Origin: Nymphaea colorata
Taxonomy: Eukaryota > Streptophyta > Magnoliopsida > Nymphaeales > Nymphaeaceae
Direction: 5' to 3'
NCBI RefSeq assembly: GCF_008831285.2
Contig: NC_045145.1
Span: 6,138,802 to 6,202,801, forward strand
Length of the DNA: 64,000 nucleotides
Shown piece by piece: positions 22,040-33,600 of the stretch (its first letter is position 1; each line of letters starts with the position of its first letter). The notes below the pieces were generated by a model. The model ran no database searches and was not told the origin of the DNA. It saw only the letters and a list, made by a program, of their open reading frames with translations. The position numbers and the translations under genes are program-made.

Positions 22040-23460
22040 CCCGAGGCACCATTTGTCCTATCATTTGCAGCATCCCAGCCACTCTCTCTCTCATTGTCGC
22101 ATAAGATCATAATTATTGTGTTTGTTACAAGGAAGTTTATTTCTCTTACCATTGGGAATGGAAGGAAATTAAATGCACATGAAACGGGGGAATAAAATGG
22201 TAAAACACTCATTGGGGTTCTTAATCGGGTGATTAAGAAAAAAACTAAATGTGAGAATGTTATGAAGATGCATTTTAACATGTACATATTTGTGAAGGGT
22301 TTTCCGGAGTTGGACAAGTCTCAACCTTTAAATCAATATAATAATGAAGAAAAACCTCAACCCAAATACTCATTCTCACTATTCATTTGTATATAAATGA
22401 GAAAAATCAATCAATTATGCATGAACAATACTTCAAAACAAAGCAACATTTAAGAGAAAAGAGAAACATGTTTCTCTCTTAAAATGAAATCTTATTTCAC
22501 CTTCTCGTGCTCCCGGTGCACTAAAAAATAACTTTTGACTCTGAAGATGAAATTTGAGAGCTATCTTATATAGCCATGGGGAGATGAAGAATGAAGAACG
22601 TAAAGAAAAAATATGAATTGGGGTATTGATTATATATCTTTAATAAGAATGATTTTAGAATATAAATCTCTCACTTCGGATTATCCCAAAGCTTCCTCAA
22701 ATGGGCTTGCTTTCTTGGAGAGTGGAAGTTGGAGAAGCTTGCTCCCAAGGTTGCAGAAGAAAGTGAGAAAAATGAAGAGATAGAACTAAGGAAAACTCCA
22801 AATCCTCAAGTGAAGAAGCAATAGAGGTTTTCCAAGGGTTAGCTCATGCCCAAGAGAGAAGATTGTAGAGGTATTTATAAAAAGTTTCGGAACCAAAACT
22901 CAAAATCTGAATTTTTTTGAATTTAACAATATTTTCATGCGAATTCTAAGTATTTTTAAATGATTTTCAAAATTTATTTTAAATAGGTTGACTAAGTGGG
23001 ATTGACCATTAGCCCTACAAATACCTATTTAGAGTGTGGGCAGGGGCAATGCCCACCCAATAGGGTCAAAATCACCCCCCCATGGGGACGGTTTTAGCAT
23101 GAGCGCAGGCTCTCTTTGGGGTTTGTTTATAAAATAAAAAGCAATAAAACCATTTTTTAAAATGTGTATGAAAATGGATTTCTTTACATATGGGAGGCCG
23201 ACTCTGTTTTGAGTGACTTCAAGCTCATTTTAAAACTGGATTGGGTTCAATTGGTCACCGACAAGTTTTAGTGAGTGATCCAAGCTCAAGAACACATTTT
23301 TTTTACATGAGAATGAAACATAAAACAAAGGGAGAGTCAAACATACATGTGTGGCACTCAATGACGTCAAATTTTGTTGTTTTAATCTCAACTTTGGGTT
23401 TCGAATTTGAAATTCTTGATTTGGATCTAAACATGGGTTTTGGATCTAATTTAGATCCAG
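22040..23460. other. Unassigned spacer
   Basis: No gene or element family was recognised. In particular, no exon ending in the GPPG of the AAA ATPase Walker A was found here on the minus strand. Confidence 0.4.
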
Positions 23461-23464
23461 GAGT

Positions 23465-23560
23465 TGGATTTTGAATTTTAATCTTGTGTCTAAAGTTGGG
23501 TTTTGAATTTAAATTTTGTGTCTAAAGTTGGGTTTTGAATTTGAATTTTGTGTTTAGGTT
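23465..23560. repeat. 32-bp tandem repeat, three copies
   Basis: The unit beginning TTGGGTTTTGAATTTAAAT is repeated three times with period 32 and a few substitutions. More degenerate copies may precede it (from about 23390). Confidence 0.8.
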
Positions 23561-23774
23561 AAGATATGGGTTTAAAGATTCATTTTGGATTAAATAGTTG
23601 TGAATTTGTTTTGGATCTAGGATTTGGCTTAGGGTTAAAAATTTTAAGTCTAAATAACTGAGAATTTCGTTTAGGTGAAAATAGAATTGAAAAAATTTGG
23701 GGTGATAATAATATGTTAATGCCCACTTTTCTTTGTCTTTATACAACCTTTGAAGCCAAATATTTTCTTCAAAG

Positions 23775-25010
23775 TCATAGGCATGAATCATTTTCCCATG
23801 TAGACTCAAACGTCTTTGCATCTTCACACTCAAGTACACATTCTGCGTCTTTTGATTCAACACCTAGCCAGTTCTCTTTGATTTTTTTTTTTTTTGAAAA
23901 AGCATGCCACAAACAAAGTTGATGATGTGCCTCTAGCAATTTGTGAGACACTGTTGTTGCTATTGCTCGCCTTGCTATTGCATTGTCGCCATCAGTAAGT
24001 GCAACCTTAGGGTGTTTGCCATTCTTGGCTTTGGTAAAAGCCTTAAACAACCACTCAAAGGTTTCCATGGTCAGATCATACAGGAAAGCACAACCAAAAG
24101 TACAACTTTGAGAGTGGTGGTTCACCCCCACAAACTGGGCAAAGGACCATTGTTGGTTATTAACCTTAATGGTTGTGTCAAAAACAAGAACATTATTAAA
24201 GCATTCATAATTTATCCTTGGCCTTGAGTTTGCGCAGATATGTGTGACATATTGATCCTTGTCTACTTGCACGACTTAAGTGTTTGCTAGATTTTGTATC
24301 TAAATAATCCAATAGGGCTCTTAGTTCTCCATCATTCATGGATTCTGGCCTACTCCTTAGGTGGTTTCTATAATTCATGGGTATGAACCGAACATTCTCT
24401 TAACTACCAACATCTTTCATAAAATAATTAAAAGTATTCCTAGATGGAATAGTGGCGCTATCATCTAGTTCACCAATGTAGAATGAGATGTTGATACCTT
24501 GTAATGAGACCTTAACATGCGACTGATGTGAGGAGGTGCCAAGGCATCTGTGAATGTGTCGACATAGTATTTTCCATTGGGAGTCCTTGCCAGCTGCATA
24601 GGTACAGCTTGTATCAATTCTATATTTGTTTTACATTTTTATCTGGTCTTTTCCAACCTTGCTTCGAATAAACAAATTACCTTCTCATAACGATGTCTTT
24701 TTCATTTTCATGATTCCTACACCTTCTAACACTGCACCTGCGTCTCAGTCATAATCATTGTAAAATACGTAAACATCGGACTCGTCTTCAAACACCATTC
24801 CTACTGTAGGAACTTCATATATTCCTGCCCATGCATATGAAGAATAATTGTTCATCAATTCGTGAGGACAATCACCAGGTAATAAGTTTTCCTGTAAGCA
24901 TTTGACTGCAGGCAACAAACACTGGTTCTCTTCATCATATTCATGTTCTTCTGCAGCTGAATCAGATCGTTCGCTACTGCTTTTAGGTGATGATGAAAGG
25001 ATGATAGCTT
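23775..25010 (-). pseudogene. FAR1/FHY3-type (MULE-derived) transposase relic
   Basis: Minus strand. The best part (24272-23775) reads NNVLVFDTTIKVNNQQWSFA, FVGVNHHSQSCTFGCAFLYD, HPKVALTDGDNAI and HQLCLWHAF. These are the MULE transposase core with two catalytic Asp (FDTT, TDGD) and the CxWH motif that FAR1-related proteins share. Upstream, in other frames, are a degenerate linker (ENVRFIPMNYRNHLRSR, about 24400-24330) and a FAR1 DNA-binding N-terminus (DESDVYVFYNDYD, about 24790-24740). Stops, frameshifts and a missing C-terminal part show it is dead. It could come from a MULE or from a retired FAR1-related host gene. Confidence 0.82.
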
Positions 25011-25262
25011 TGCCATCTGCAGCGCATGAGTGTCAACGCCTTAATATTGCACAGACCAGAAAGCAGTGATGCTGTGAACGAGAGTTGGGATAAGATGTGC
25101 GCTAATATGGTGATAGTGTGAACGATAATATGTGAACGACAAAATAACGATAGTAACTGTGATAGTGTTGGAGAGAGTGTGTGCGTGGTGAATGGGAACC
25201 GTGGCGACCCTAATCACTGACCACCTGCGTGATAATGTGCGGGATAGTGTCGTACCTAATAG

Positions 25263-25460
25263 TTGCACATTTTCTTCCTATTTGTGAGCAGTATTAAGCT
25301 TCATGGAGTATGGAAGAGCTTGTTCCATTTCTTCGAGTGTCAATATATCGAAAAACAATTTTTGCACATTTTCTTCCTATTTGCGAGCAGCATTGAGCTT
25401 CATGGAATATGGAAGAGCTTGTTCCATTTCTTCAAGTGTCAATCTATTGAAAAACAATTT
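25263..25460. repeat. 99-bp tandem duplication
   Basis: Two copies, 25263-25361 and 25362-25460, differ at a handful of positions. Ninety-nine is a multiple of three. On the minus strand each copy reads TLEEMEQALPYSMKLN before a stop, so part of a coding exon may have been duplicated. The family is not recognised. Confidence 0.85.
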
Positions 25461-25696
25461 GAAATCTGTAGAACACATTGGCATTGTGAAAGTGTCGAAT
25501 GCCAGCAAAAAAAATTGAATGATCAATCGCCATCCAGGGAAGATATATACTCACCTCTTCCTTGCTCTAAAAATATATACTCACTTGTTCCTTACTCTTC
25601 TCGTTACGTTTCTCACCCACGAGCTCTACGGATGTTCTTTCTTTTTTTTCAACCTTGCCGCTGTTTGTTGTGCTTGATGACCAAGTTTTCTTTGGC

Positions 25697-25840
25697 TTGA
25701 GTTTTACATAACAAGCCAGAAGGTAAGACAGAAAAAATACAATTAGTTCTGTGCGTTCATGCAATAAAAGAGAATGGCCAAGTTGTCTTCAGTCGAGTTT
25801 TGCATAACAAGCCAGAAGGTAAAACAAGAAAATACATGTT
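25697..25840. repeat. Spaced direct repeat (~45 bp)
   Basis: A block containing CATAACAAGCCAGAAGGTAA occurs at about 25706 and again about 97 bp later, with similar flanks. It looks like a diverged tandem duplication. Confidence 0.7.
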
Positions 25841-25849
25841 CAGTGTGTT

Positions 25850-27220
25850 TGTGCACAAAAAGGGCATTTAGGCCAGAGCAATAAATTCCCACACACAAGA
25901 TGCACATTCAGGTTATCACTATAAATTATTCCTTTGATTGGGGACAATATTTGAAACATAATTATTGGACCACACCTATGCACGATTGCATTATCGAATT
26001 CCGAAACATCTGACAACAAATGGCTGCATCATAGGCATGTGCCCGCAGCTAGCTCTCCTTTGAAGTAGCTTAATTGTTTATCTTTCTTTTTATCTAACCT
26101 AAACTGAATTAGACGTGGTGTTTAGGGGCTGTTAAAGTTTCCTTCCACAGTAATGAACAGTTGGTTGTGGCTTTTGGTTTTTGGCATTTGTTTGTCTTGC
26201 TTTTGATTAAATCAATGTTGCAAATGTTTTTCTTCATAATATGAGCCACTTTTAGCATTTACAAATGGGAATTAAACCAGAGAAGGGGATGGGTTTCTGA
26301 TTTCTGTTAGGAGAATGGGTAGGAAATATTGCACGCCTTTCTAAAAATCTATTTCAGAAATTGTACTCATTACACAATTAATTTAGGCACTCAAGGTTTA
26401 GAACAACACGACTCAATTAATTTTTTGTGTAACTTAGATTAGGTTATAGGAACTGAAATTCAGCAATTAAAAGGGTGGATTTTTAAAGACCACCTGTGAA
26501 CTGGCGAGTCCCACTCAACTACCCCACCATCAACTTAAGTAGTTGGAAGCTACCGGGTCATTCAAGTCTTGTGTGGTGATCCTCTACTTAATGAGGTGTC
26601 ATATAAATTTTATTCTTGACGTTAATTGAGCATATATGCATCTATATTCCACAACTTTCTTTAGATTTCTGCAATAATTGCCCTTAAACAACTTGACAAC
26701 ACTTTTTATGTTTATTTAGTTTTAGAATTAGAGAACATATGGTTCTATATGAGAGATTGCAAGAGAATTTTCATGTTAACATCGTATGAAGATATGATAC
26801 CTTGTATATATTGCAGCTTATACCTTTGATGGCTGTGTACATTTTCTATCAACCTTTAAGAATTATGATTAAAAATTTCATATGTCATAGCCATGGATGA
26901 TCATGAAAGTTTACTACATGGAATATTGAAGCACAGTGACAAAAATAATGATGATGTGACAAAATTGCTTAAAACCAATCAATTGGTTTAAGAGACTGAA
27001 TACGATACATTTTGTGCTGACTACATACATCTTCTTAAAATATGCTTGTTACCCTAATGAGAGGCACAACTCTGAGGTGATACACGGTTGTAAGACCGGA
27101 GTTATTGTATGGCCGTAGTACTAGAGTTTAATGTATGGTTGAAAGACCCAGAGTTAAATGCATGAGCGCAAGGTCGGAGTTGAGTCTATTAGGGCTTACG
27201 GCACTGTGGTGCCAACACCC
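25850..27220. other. Unassigned spacer
   Basis: AT-rich, with no recognisable gene or element. Confidence 0.4.
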
Positions 27221-27225
27221 CCACT

Positions 27226-27345
27226 CTCAGAGCTAGAGGAAATGTACCACCTGTGTCGTGATGGTGGGAGCATGTACACTGACGCTGAGAGCTTAAGGGA
27301 AATGCACCACTTGTGCCGAGATGGCGGGAGCTGGTACCACTGACG
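27226..27345. repeat. ~60-bp imperfect tandem duplication
   Basis: Two units each contain GGGAAATG(T/C)ACCAC, then TGTG(T/C)CG(T/A)GATGG(T/C)GGGAGC and end in CTGACG. They lie in a stretch with other short repeated phrases (GAGTT/GGTTG...AAGACC, 27080-27180). Confidence 0.75.
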
Positions 27346-27861
27346 TTGAAGTTTCAATGGGAGCTGCTGCTGCAGCAGGGTAATATTAAAACTGATGTAA
27401 TAACATGAATAAATAATTGGAAACTAGGTCTTGTGCTGTGCCTTGCAGGTTTCTAGGGACCAAAAACTAACTGAAATTTTATATGCTCATGTGAGTTACG
27501 TTCATGTTTGGTTAGCTTGGGCTTATTTATTATACTTGGGACACGGTGCTTATACTGTTTTCATACATATGCATTTGATTAGTTCTTATTGGGTATGAAC
27601 TCATTTAAAATAATCAAACTGGGAACACCTACTGAGTACAGTTGTATGCTCATGACCTTAAATCTCTTACTTTTCAGGTGGTCCCAATCCACCCTATTTG
27701 CAGTCGAGGCTTGACATTGCAGTCCAAATCTGTGGTGCATGCACACACTCAAATTAAGATTTTGGTTGTATTTAGTTTTGTTATTGTAAGTAGATGCTTA
27801 TGGCTCAAAGGCAAGCTCAGTTTATCTTGGAGCTTGCATTGTAAATATGAAAAAGTTTAAT

Positions 27862-28022
27862 CTCGTATTGAAGATTATGATAGATCATTTTTGTCAACAC
27901 GATGTAACACTCAAACCTAGGGTCCTACACCCTCAGACGTGTTTGCTTTAAGGGGGATGGATTGTAACAACCTAAAAGTTTAGTCCCGTATTTAAGATTA
28001 TGATAGATCATTTTTGTCAATA
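27862..28022 (+). mobile_element. Possible LTR-retrotransposon end: PPT plus repeated start
   Basis: AAGGGGGATGGA (about 27950-27961) followed by TTGTAACAACC looks like a polypurine tract next to an LTR start. The phrase AAGATTATGATAGATCATTT then appears both before it (about 27868) and after it (about 27988). No coding domain was found nearby, so this is tentative. Confidence 0.35.
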
Positions 28023-28089
28023 CATTTTTTTTTTATTTTTCTTTCAACTATCCATTTGCTTTAAATGGATAGCTTTGGTTAGATTAAAG

Positions 28090-28092
<3 letters not shown>

Positions 28093-28169
<77 letters not shown>
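28093..28169. repeat. (AT)n microsatellite, ~77 bp
   Basis: Long uninterrupted AT dinucleotide run. Confidence 0.95.
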
Positions 28170-28170
<1 letters not shown>

Positions 28171-28465
28171 TATTAAAAAATGAAAATAAATAGTCCAAAT
28201 GATACTTACTGTGCAATAAATGTATGCATAAACCAAAAGCCCTCCTACCAAAAAAATGCTCACAAAGTCTTGAGGTGCTTAGATGACATCCTGAAAAAAA
28301 GTAGTTTTGTGAAAACCAAATTTCGTGGAATCCTGATTAAAAAACTATCATTCAAAATCTGGTTTGGATGAAAAGTTAGATATGCCTCAAAAAAGGGGGA
28401 CATGTTGTTTATACTTTTATCAAAACATGGTTTTGTAAAAATTTAGTTTTAACAAAATTTAGCTT

Positions 28466-28912
28466 TAGGGGTGTTTGATTCACTTGAAATCAATGGAATT
28501 TTAGAATCGTTATTTTCATTCTAAGAAAATAAGAATTGTGTTATGAAACAAAGAATTTTGATTGTGAAATTATAGACTCATTCAAGAATCAAAATGCTAG
28601 AATTTATGACCCAGCTTAGGAGGTGGAATTATGATTACATAATTCTGAAATTTTTTATCTTTCTTCTAGGGTGAGATTATGATTCCATTATGTATTTTTT
28701 AGTCTCTTTGGTACACAATGCATGAAGGCCTTAATTCATGCATTCTAGAATTTTAATTTTATTTCCATTAAAAAATTATTTTTAAGTCTAAAATCATACT
28801 ATCAAAGTCGAAGGAATGAAATTAGAATTTTCATTCCAATTCTAAATTGTGGTGGAAATTTGATTATGGAGCTTTGATTCCAGAATCAAAATTGTAAGAC
28901 ACCAAACGCTCA
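28466..28912. mobile_element. Tourist-like MITE candidate
   Basis: Left end GGGGTGTTTGATTC and right end, reverse-complemented, GAGCGTTTGGTGTC are similar, with AT-rich arms built of GGAATTTTAGAAT-like words. Sequence at 46180-46586 has the same texture. No clear target-site duplication was found. Confidence 0.5.
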
Positions 28913-29273
28913 TCCAAAGCGAGTATGCCAGTTTTTTTGGGCGGTCATTTTCGAACATTTCAAATAAACGCGCCGTATCAATCAACTTGTCTTTGAAAAA
29001 ATGTACAGGGAAAGTACTGAATCTTCGACACAGGTTCGAACATCGCGCGAGACATGGCAATATATGTCAACAAACAATTGAACAGCGAATGGAAAATTAG
29101 CAGCTTTGGGCATTCTCCGAAAAGGAGGAGAAACCCCCGATGACTAAATTGCGGGAAACAAAACCAACGAGTTCTTCGTTTTCTGGGTAGGCGAAGGACC
29201 AGCTTCCTACCTTGCGTCCTCTCTCTCCGAGGATTTCTGGTGTTTGGCCTTGCTCTTTGCCTGTCTTTCTTTT

Positions 29274-30602
29274 ATGGGTGCTTGTTTTGCTGTTCTCGGC
29301 AGAGAAAACAGAGCTCCCCGTAATCAGAATGACAATGGTAGCTTCGTTTTTCTCCTTTTTATTAAGCTTTCTTGTTCTTAGTTCGGTTTGTTTTGGCTTT
29401 TTTGGTTCCTCTTATGCTTTATTTTTGTTTTTCATTGTCTCGGTTAGTCGTCCCTGATAAGTAATTTTAGTCGGTGAATTGTTGTTGGACGTGGGTGCAA
29501 TTAAGCTTGTTGGAGGTTGAATTCATCTTTTTGCTGTTCAACAATCTTCTTTGGTTTTGTTTTAGTATGTGTTCGTTGTTTGATGTAGGGATTTAGGAAT
29601 CCATAACCGAGCCCACCAATCTACTAGTTGAATTTTATTTTGCTTTTCGTAGAAACTAATTCGGTGAAAGTTTTCCTTGCTTTGGTGGAAAGCAAGCTGG
29701 ATCAGTGTGTTTTGTTCACTCCTTCAGAGTTGGTTCATTTGCTTCGATGGAAAAAGCATATTACTAGAAAGAGAGAGGCGTGGGGGTGAACTTTCAAAGT
29801 TTGGTGTTTTGGAGATAATTTGGACGTAGGCAAACAGACAGTAGGATCAGTTGGAACCTGTTTTTGTAAGCTAGGTTGTTGACTTTCGCAAATAACAGAA
29901 CTTCAATATATTATCGAGATTAAATGGGAACTGAAATGCTGTCCTCTTTGAGATTATGATGATCACTGATTTGTAATGAGCTTGCTTCTTGATTTCTGGT
30001 TCCCTGTGGCAATTTGGTTTCAAATTTCACTGTATGCGTCCTGATCTTTAAGTTTTATTACTCTGTAGTCTGTAGTGTGTAGCGGTTCACTTTTAGATCG
30101 TCTATTGTATGTTTGGCGGACGGAGGCAATTATATGTCCAGGATAGATGTTTTCCCTGCTTGTGTTTTTATCGTTGACATAATCATGCAAAATAAGTTTC
30201 ATCAGTAGTCGACTTTCTGTTTCTTAAGTTTGTTTTATAGTTTCTGGCTTTCTGCAATATTTGCATGTCAAATGAGCTGCAGCTATAAGTATGAATTTTG
30301 TTGGGGGTCAGATTTCTCATCCTGTTGGAATTCATCGATTAGCAGTGATCCAGTAGACCAGTCCTGATTTGTATCTCAGCTGGTAAAATGATATGTTTTA
30401 ACTGAATACTGTACGTACCATGCCATCTCATGTCACACACTATGATATGTATTCATATCTGTAGGAAAAGTCAATATAATTTAAATTTGAGGTTAATTAC
30501 AGGGGTATCTGAGCAGTGTACCAGCCTAACATTGTATAATCTGTACAGAACAACCCTATAATGTATACGTTGCGTGCAGCCAAGGGAGAGAAGAGAAGAG
30601 AA

Positions 30603-30641
<39 letters not shown>

Positions 30642-33600
30642 TTTTTCGTATGCACTAATCTGCCCTAATCTCACGTTAAATGAGAATAGGGTAAAAAAAA
30701 AAATTACAAAAGAAGTCCACAACTAGAACACTTATTTGTAAAGAGCTGTTCCTAAACTCTTAAATATTCAAAAAGACCACCTAACACAAATATTATTCAA
30801 CACTCCCACACTCCCCCTCAAGCTGGAGCATAGATGTTAATCATGCTCAGCTTGTTATAACATCTAGAAAACTCTGCAATAAGCAAGGCTTTAGTGAAGA
30901 TATCAACGGCTTGATCTTCAGAGGCTACATGTATTGTGGAGATGATTCCCTCTTGAACCATATCATGAATATAATGGCAATCTACTTCAATGTGCTTTGT
31001 CCTCTTATGAAATAATGGATTATTAGCAATGTAGGTGGCAGCCTTGTTATCACAAAACATCTTCATAGGTGTAGAAGTAGAAATACCAAGACTCTCAAGT
31101 AAAGATCTAGACCATGTCATTTCAGCAGCCGTTTGAGTCACAACACGATATTCAGACTCCGCACTGGACCTAGAAACAACATTTTGTTTCTTACTTCTCC
31201 AAGAGATGAAATTTTCTCCCACAAACACACAAAACCCTATGGTGGACTTCCTATCATCAACTAAGCCTGCATAATCTGCATCGCTATAAGCTTTGACATC
31301 AAGAGATGTACCCTTTTTAAAGAAAAGGCCTTTGCCAGGGGAGGACTTCCAATACTTGACAATCAACATAGCTGCATCTCAATGTGATTTTCTTGGTTTT
31401 TCCATGAATTAGCTTAATTTTTCCACAACAAAGCTAATATCTGGCTGAGTTACTGTCACATAGAGAAGCTTACCAATCAACGATCTGTAGGAGTGAGAAG
31501 CTACCTCTTCAGAGTCATCATCATATAGATGTACCCGTGGGTTCAGAAGAAGAGTTGCAGACAATGTTATCCGTATCGTACGATACGTATCTTCCGTATC
31601 AACAACAACGATACGATACAAGTTATACGCACGATATGCGTGCGTATCGTACGCGTATCGCCCGTATCGTGCGATACGGGCACCATATCGTACGATACGA
31701 GCGATACACCCCTGTATCATACGATACAGGGTTAAAATGAAAAAGGGGCACGACGGCTCCTTTTTTGCGTCTTTTTTTTTTAAAACCTACGTTCCTCTCT
31801 ATCTTTTCTATTGTTTCTAAACACTGCAAGAGACGTGGGAGGGAGAGATTTTCTCCATTTGCATCAAGATTTGCCGGTGAATAAACTTTATTTCTTGTTG
31901 TGGGGAGTCTCAGGACGGTGAGAAGCTTGGAGAAAGAGGGTTTTTTGGTTTCTAACACCAAGAAGGTAAGAAATAACTCATTTTTGCCATTGAATCGTTC
32001 ATTTCTCTTACTTCCTACATTTATTTGTATGTTTTTACTTGTTTTGTGAAGATATAATGTCGGATCCTGCATGGCAGTGGTGTACAAGGGTGAATCCCAA
32101 AGATAGGTTAAGAGTTAAGTGCAATTATTGTAAGCAAATCATATCAGGAGGGATCTCTCGCTTTAAAAACCATATAGCTGGTACACACAGCGATGTGGCT
32201 GCTTGCAATGGCTCCCAAGAGATTATTGAAGAAGGAGAGGCTGGAGAGCAATGGAATGTTGGTGAAATTCCATTTCCAACAGAGGGGATAGAAGCACTTA
32301 ATGAAGAAAATGAAGATGATCATGAAGATGATGATGGAAATGATGATTGACGAGGATTGTTGTTGAAACTTGAATGAATCATGATTGATAACTATATGTT
32401 TTTACTTTTGAACTTATGAATTGTGATGTAATCGAATTCTCTTTAGCTGCTTATTATGTTATTTTGAATGTCTGATTTCTTATTTTGGAATGTGTTTTTC
32501 ATAGTTCATACTTCATAATCATATACATGAATGATGAATGTTCCTTTAAATACATTTTTGTTGATTTTTTCTGATTTTTACTTGTTTTTTCGGATTTTTT
32601 TGGAATTTTTTATGATTTTTTAATATTTTTTAAAAATTAAAAAATTAATTTTACGATACGTTACGATACGTTTACGATACGTTACGATACGACGTATAGG
32701 TCGGCCCGACCGATACGCGATACGCTACTCCAGTGATAACATTGGTTGCAGGTTTAGCTCTCAGCATCCATGTGTCCTGTAATAGATCAAGAACATACTT
32801 CCTTTGTGATAACACCACTCCTTCTTTACTACGAGCAACTTCAATGCCAAAGAAGTATCGTAGCTGGCCAAGATCTTTGGTAACAAAGTGTTGTTGTATT
32901 GTATGAGCTACCTCCTGCTCACATTCATCTGTCAAAACAATATCATCAACATACACCACTAACACAACTGTACCTCTAGATCCTTTCTTGATGAATAACG
33001 AATGGTCCAGCTGAGATCTCTTAAAACCACATTTTAACACAACTTCTGAAAATTTGTGAAACCAAGTGCGAGGACTTTGTTTCAAGCCATATATAGCCTT
33101 CTTAAGCCTGCACACCTTACCACACTCCCCTTGACATTCAAAGTGAGGAGGCTGCTGCATATACACGGTCTCATCAAGATCCCTATATAAGAAGACATTT
33201 TTGACATCCAGCTGATATAAGGGTCAATCCTAATGTACTGCAACGGATACAATAAAACGTATAGTTCCCATCCTAGCCATAGGAGAAAAAGTCTCAAAGA
33301 AATCCATCCCATTGGGTATAACCTTTTGCTATGCTACGAGACGAGCTTTGTAGCGCTCCACTGAGCCATCAGACAGGTACTTGACGGTAAATACCCATTT
33401 GGAGCCCACACCATCACAACCAGATGGAGGATCAACCAATTCCCACGTTCCCCTTTGCATTAGAGTCTCCATCTCATCCTGCATAGCCTGCCGCCACCTA
33501 GGATCAAGTAATGCCTGTTGGTGACTAGAGGGAATAGAAGTTACTGACAAGGCTGACACAAACTGCTGCAGGCTCCCACCAATACCGGTAGTAGAAACAA

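Noticed and set aside
25263-25700. Plus-strand 145-residue open frame over the 99-bp duplication
   Set aside because: Phe/Leu/His-rich translation without family. The minus strand looks more coding-like, and the frame exists only because the duplication length is a multiple of three.
31529-31740. Open frames across the CGATAC-rich DNA at the left end of the hAT element
   Set aside because: They arise from the hexamer repeats, straddle the element boundary and have no homology.
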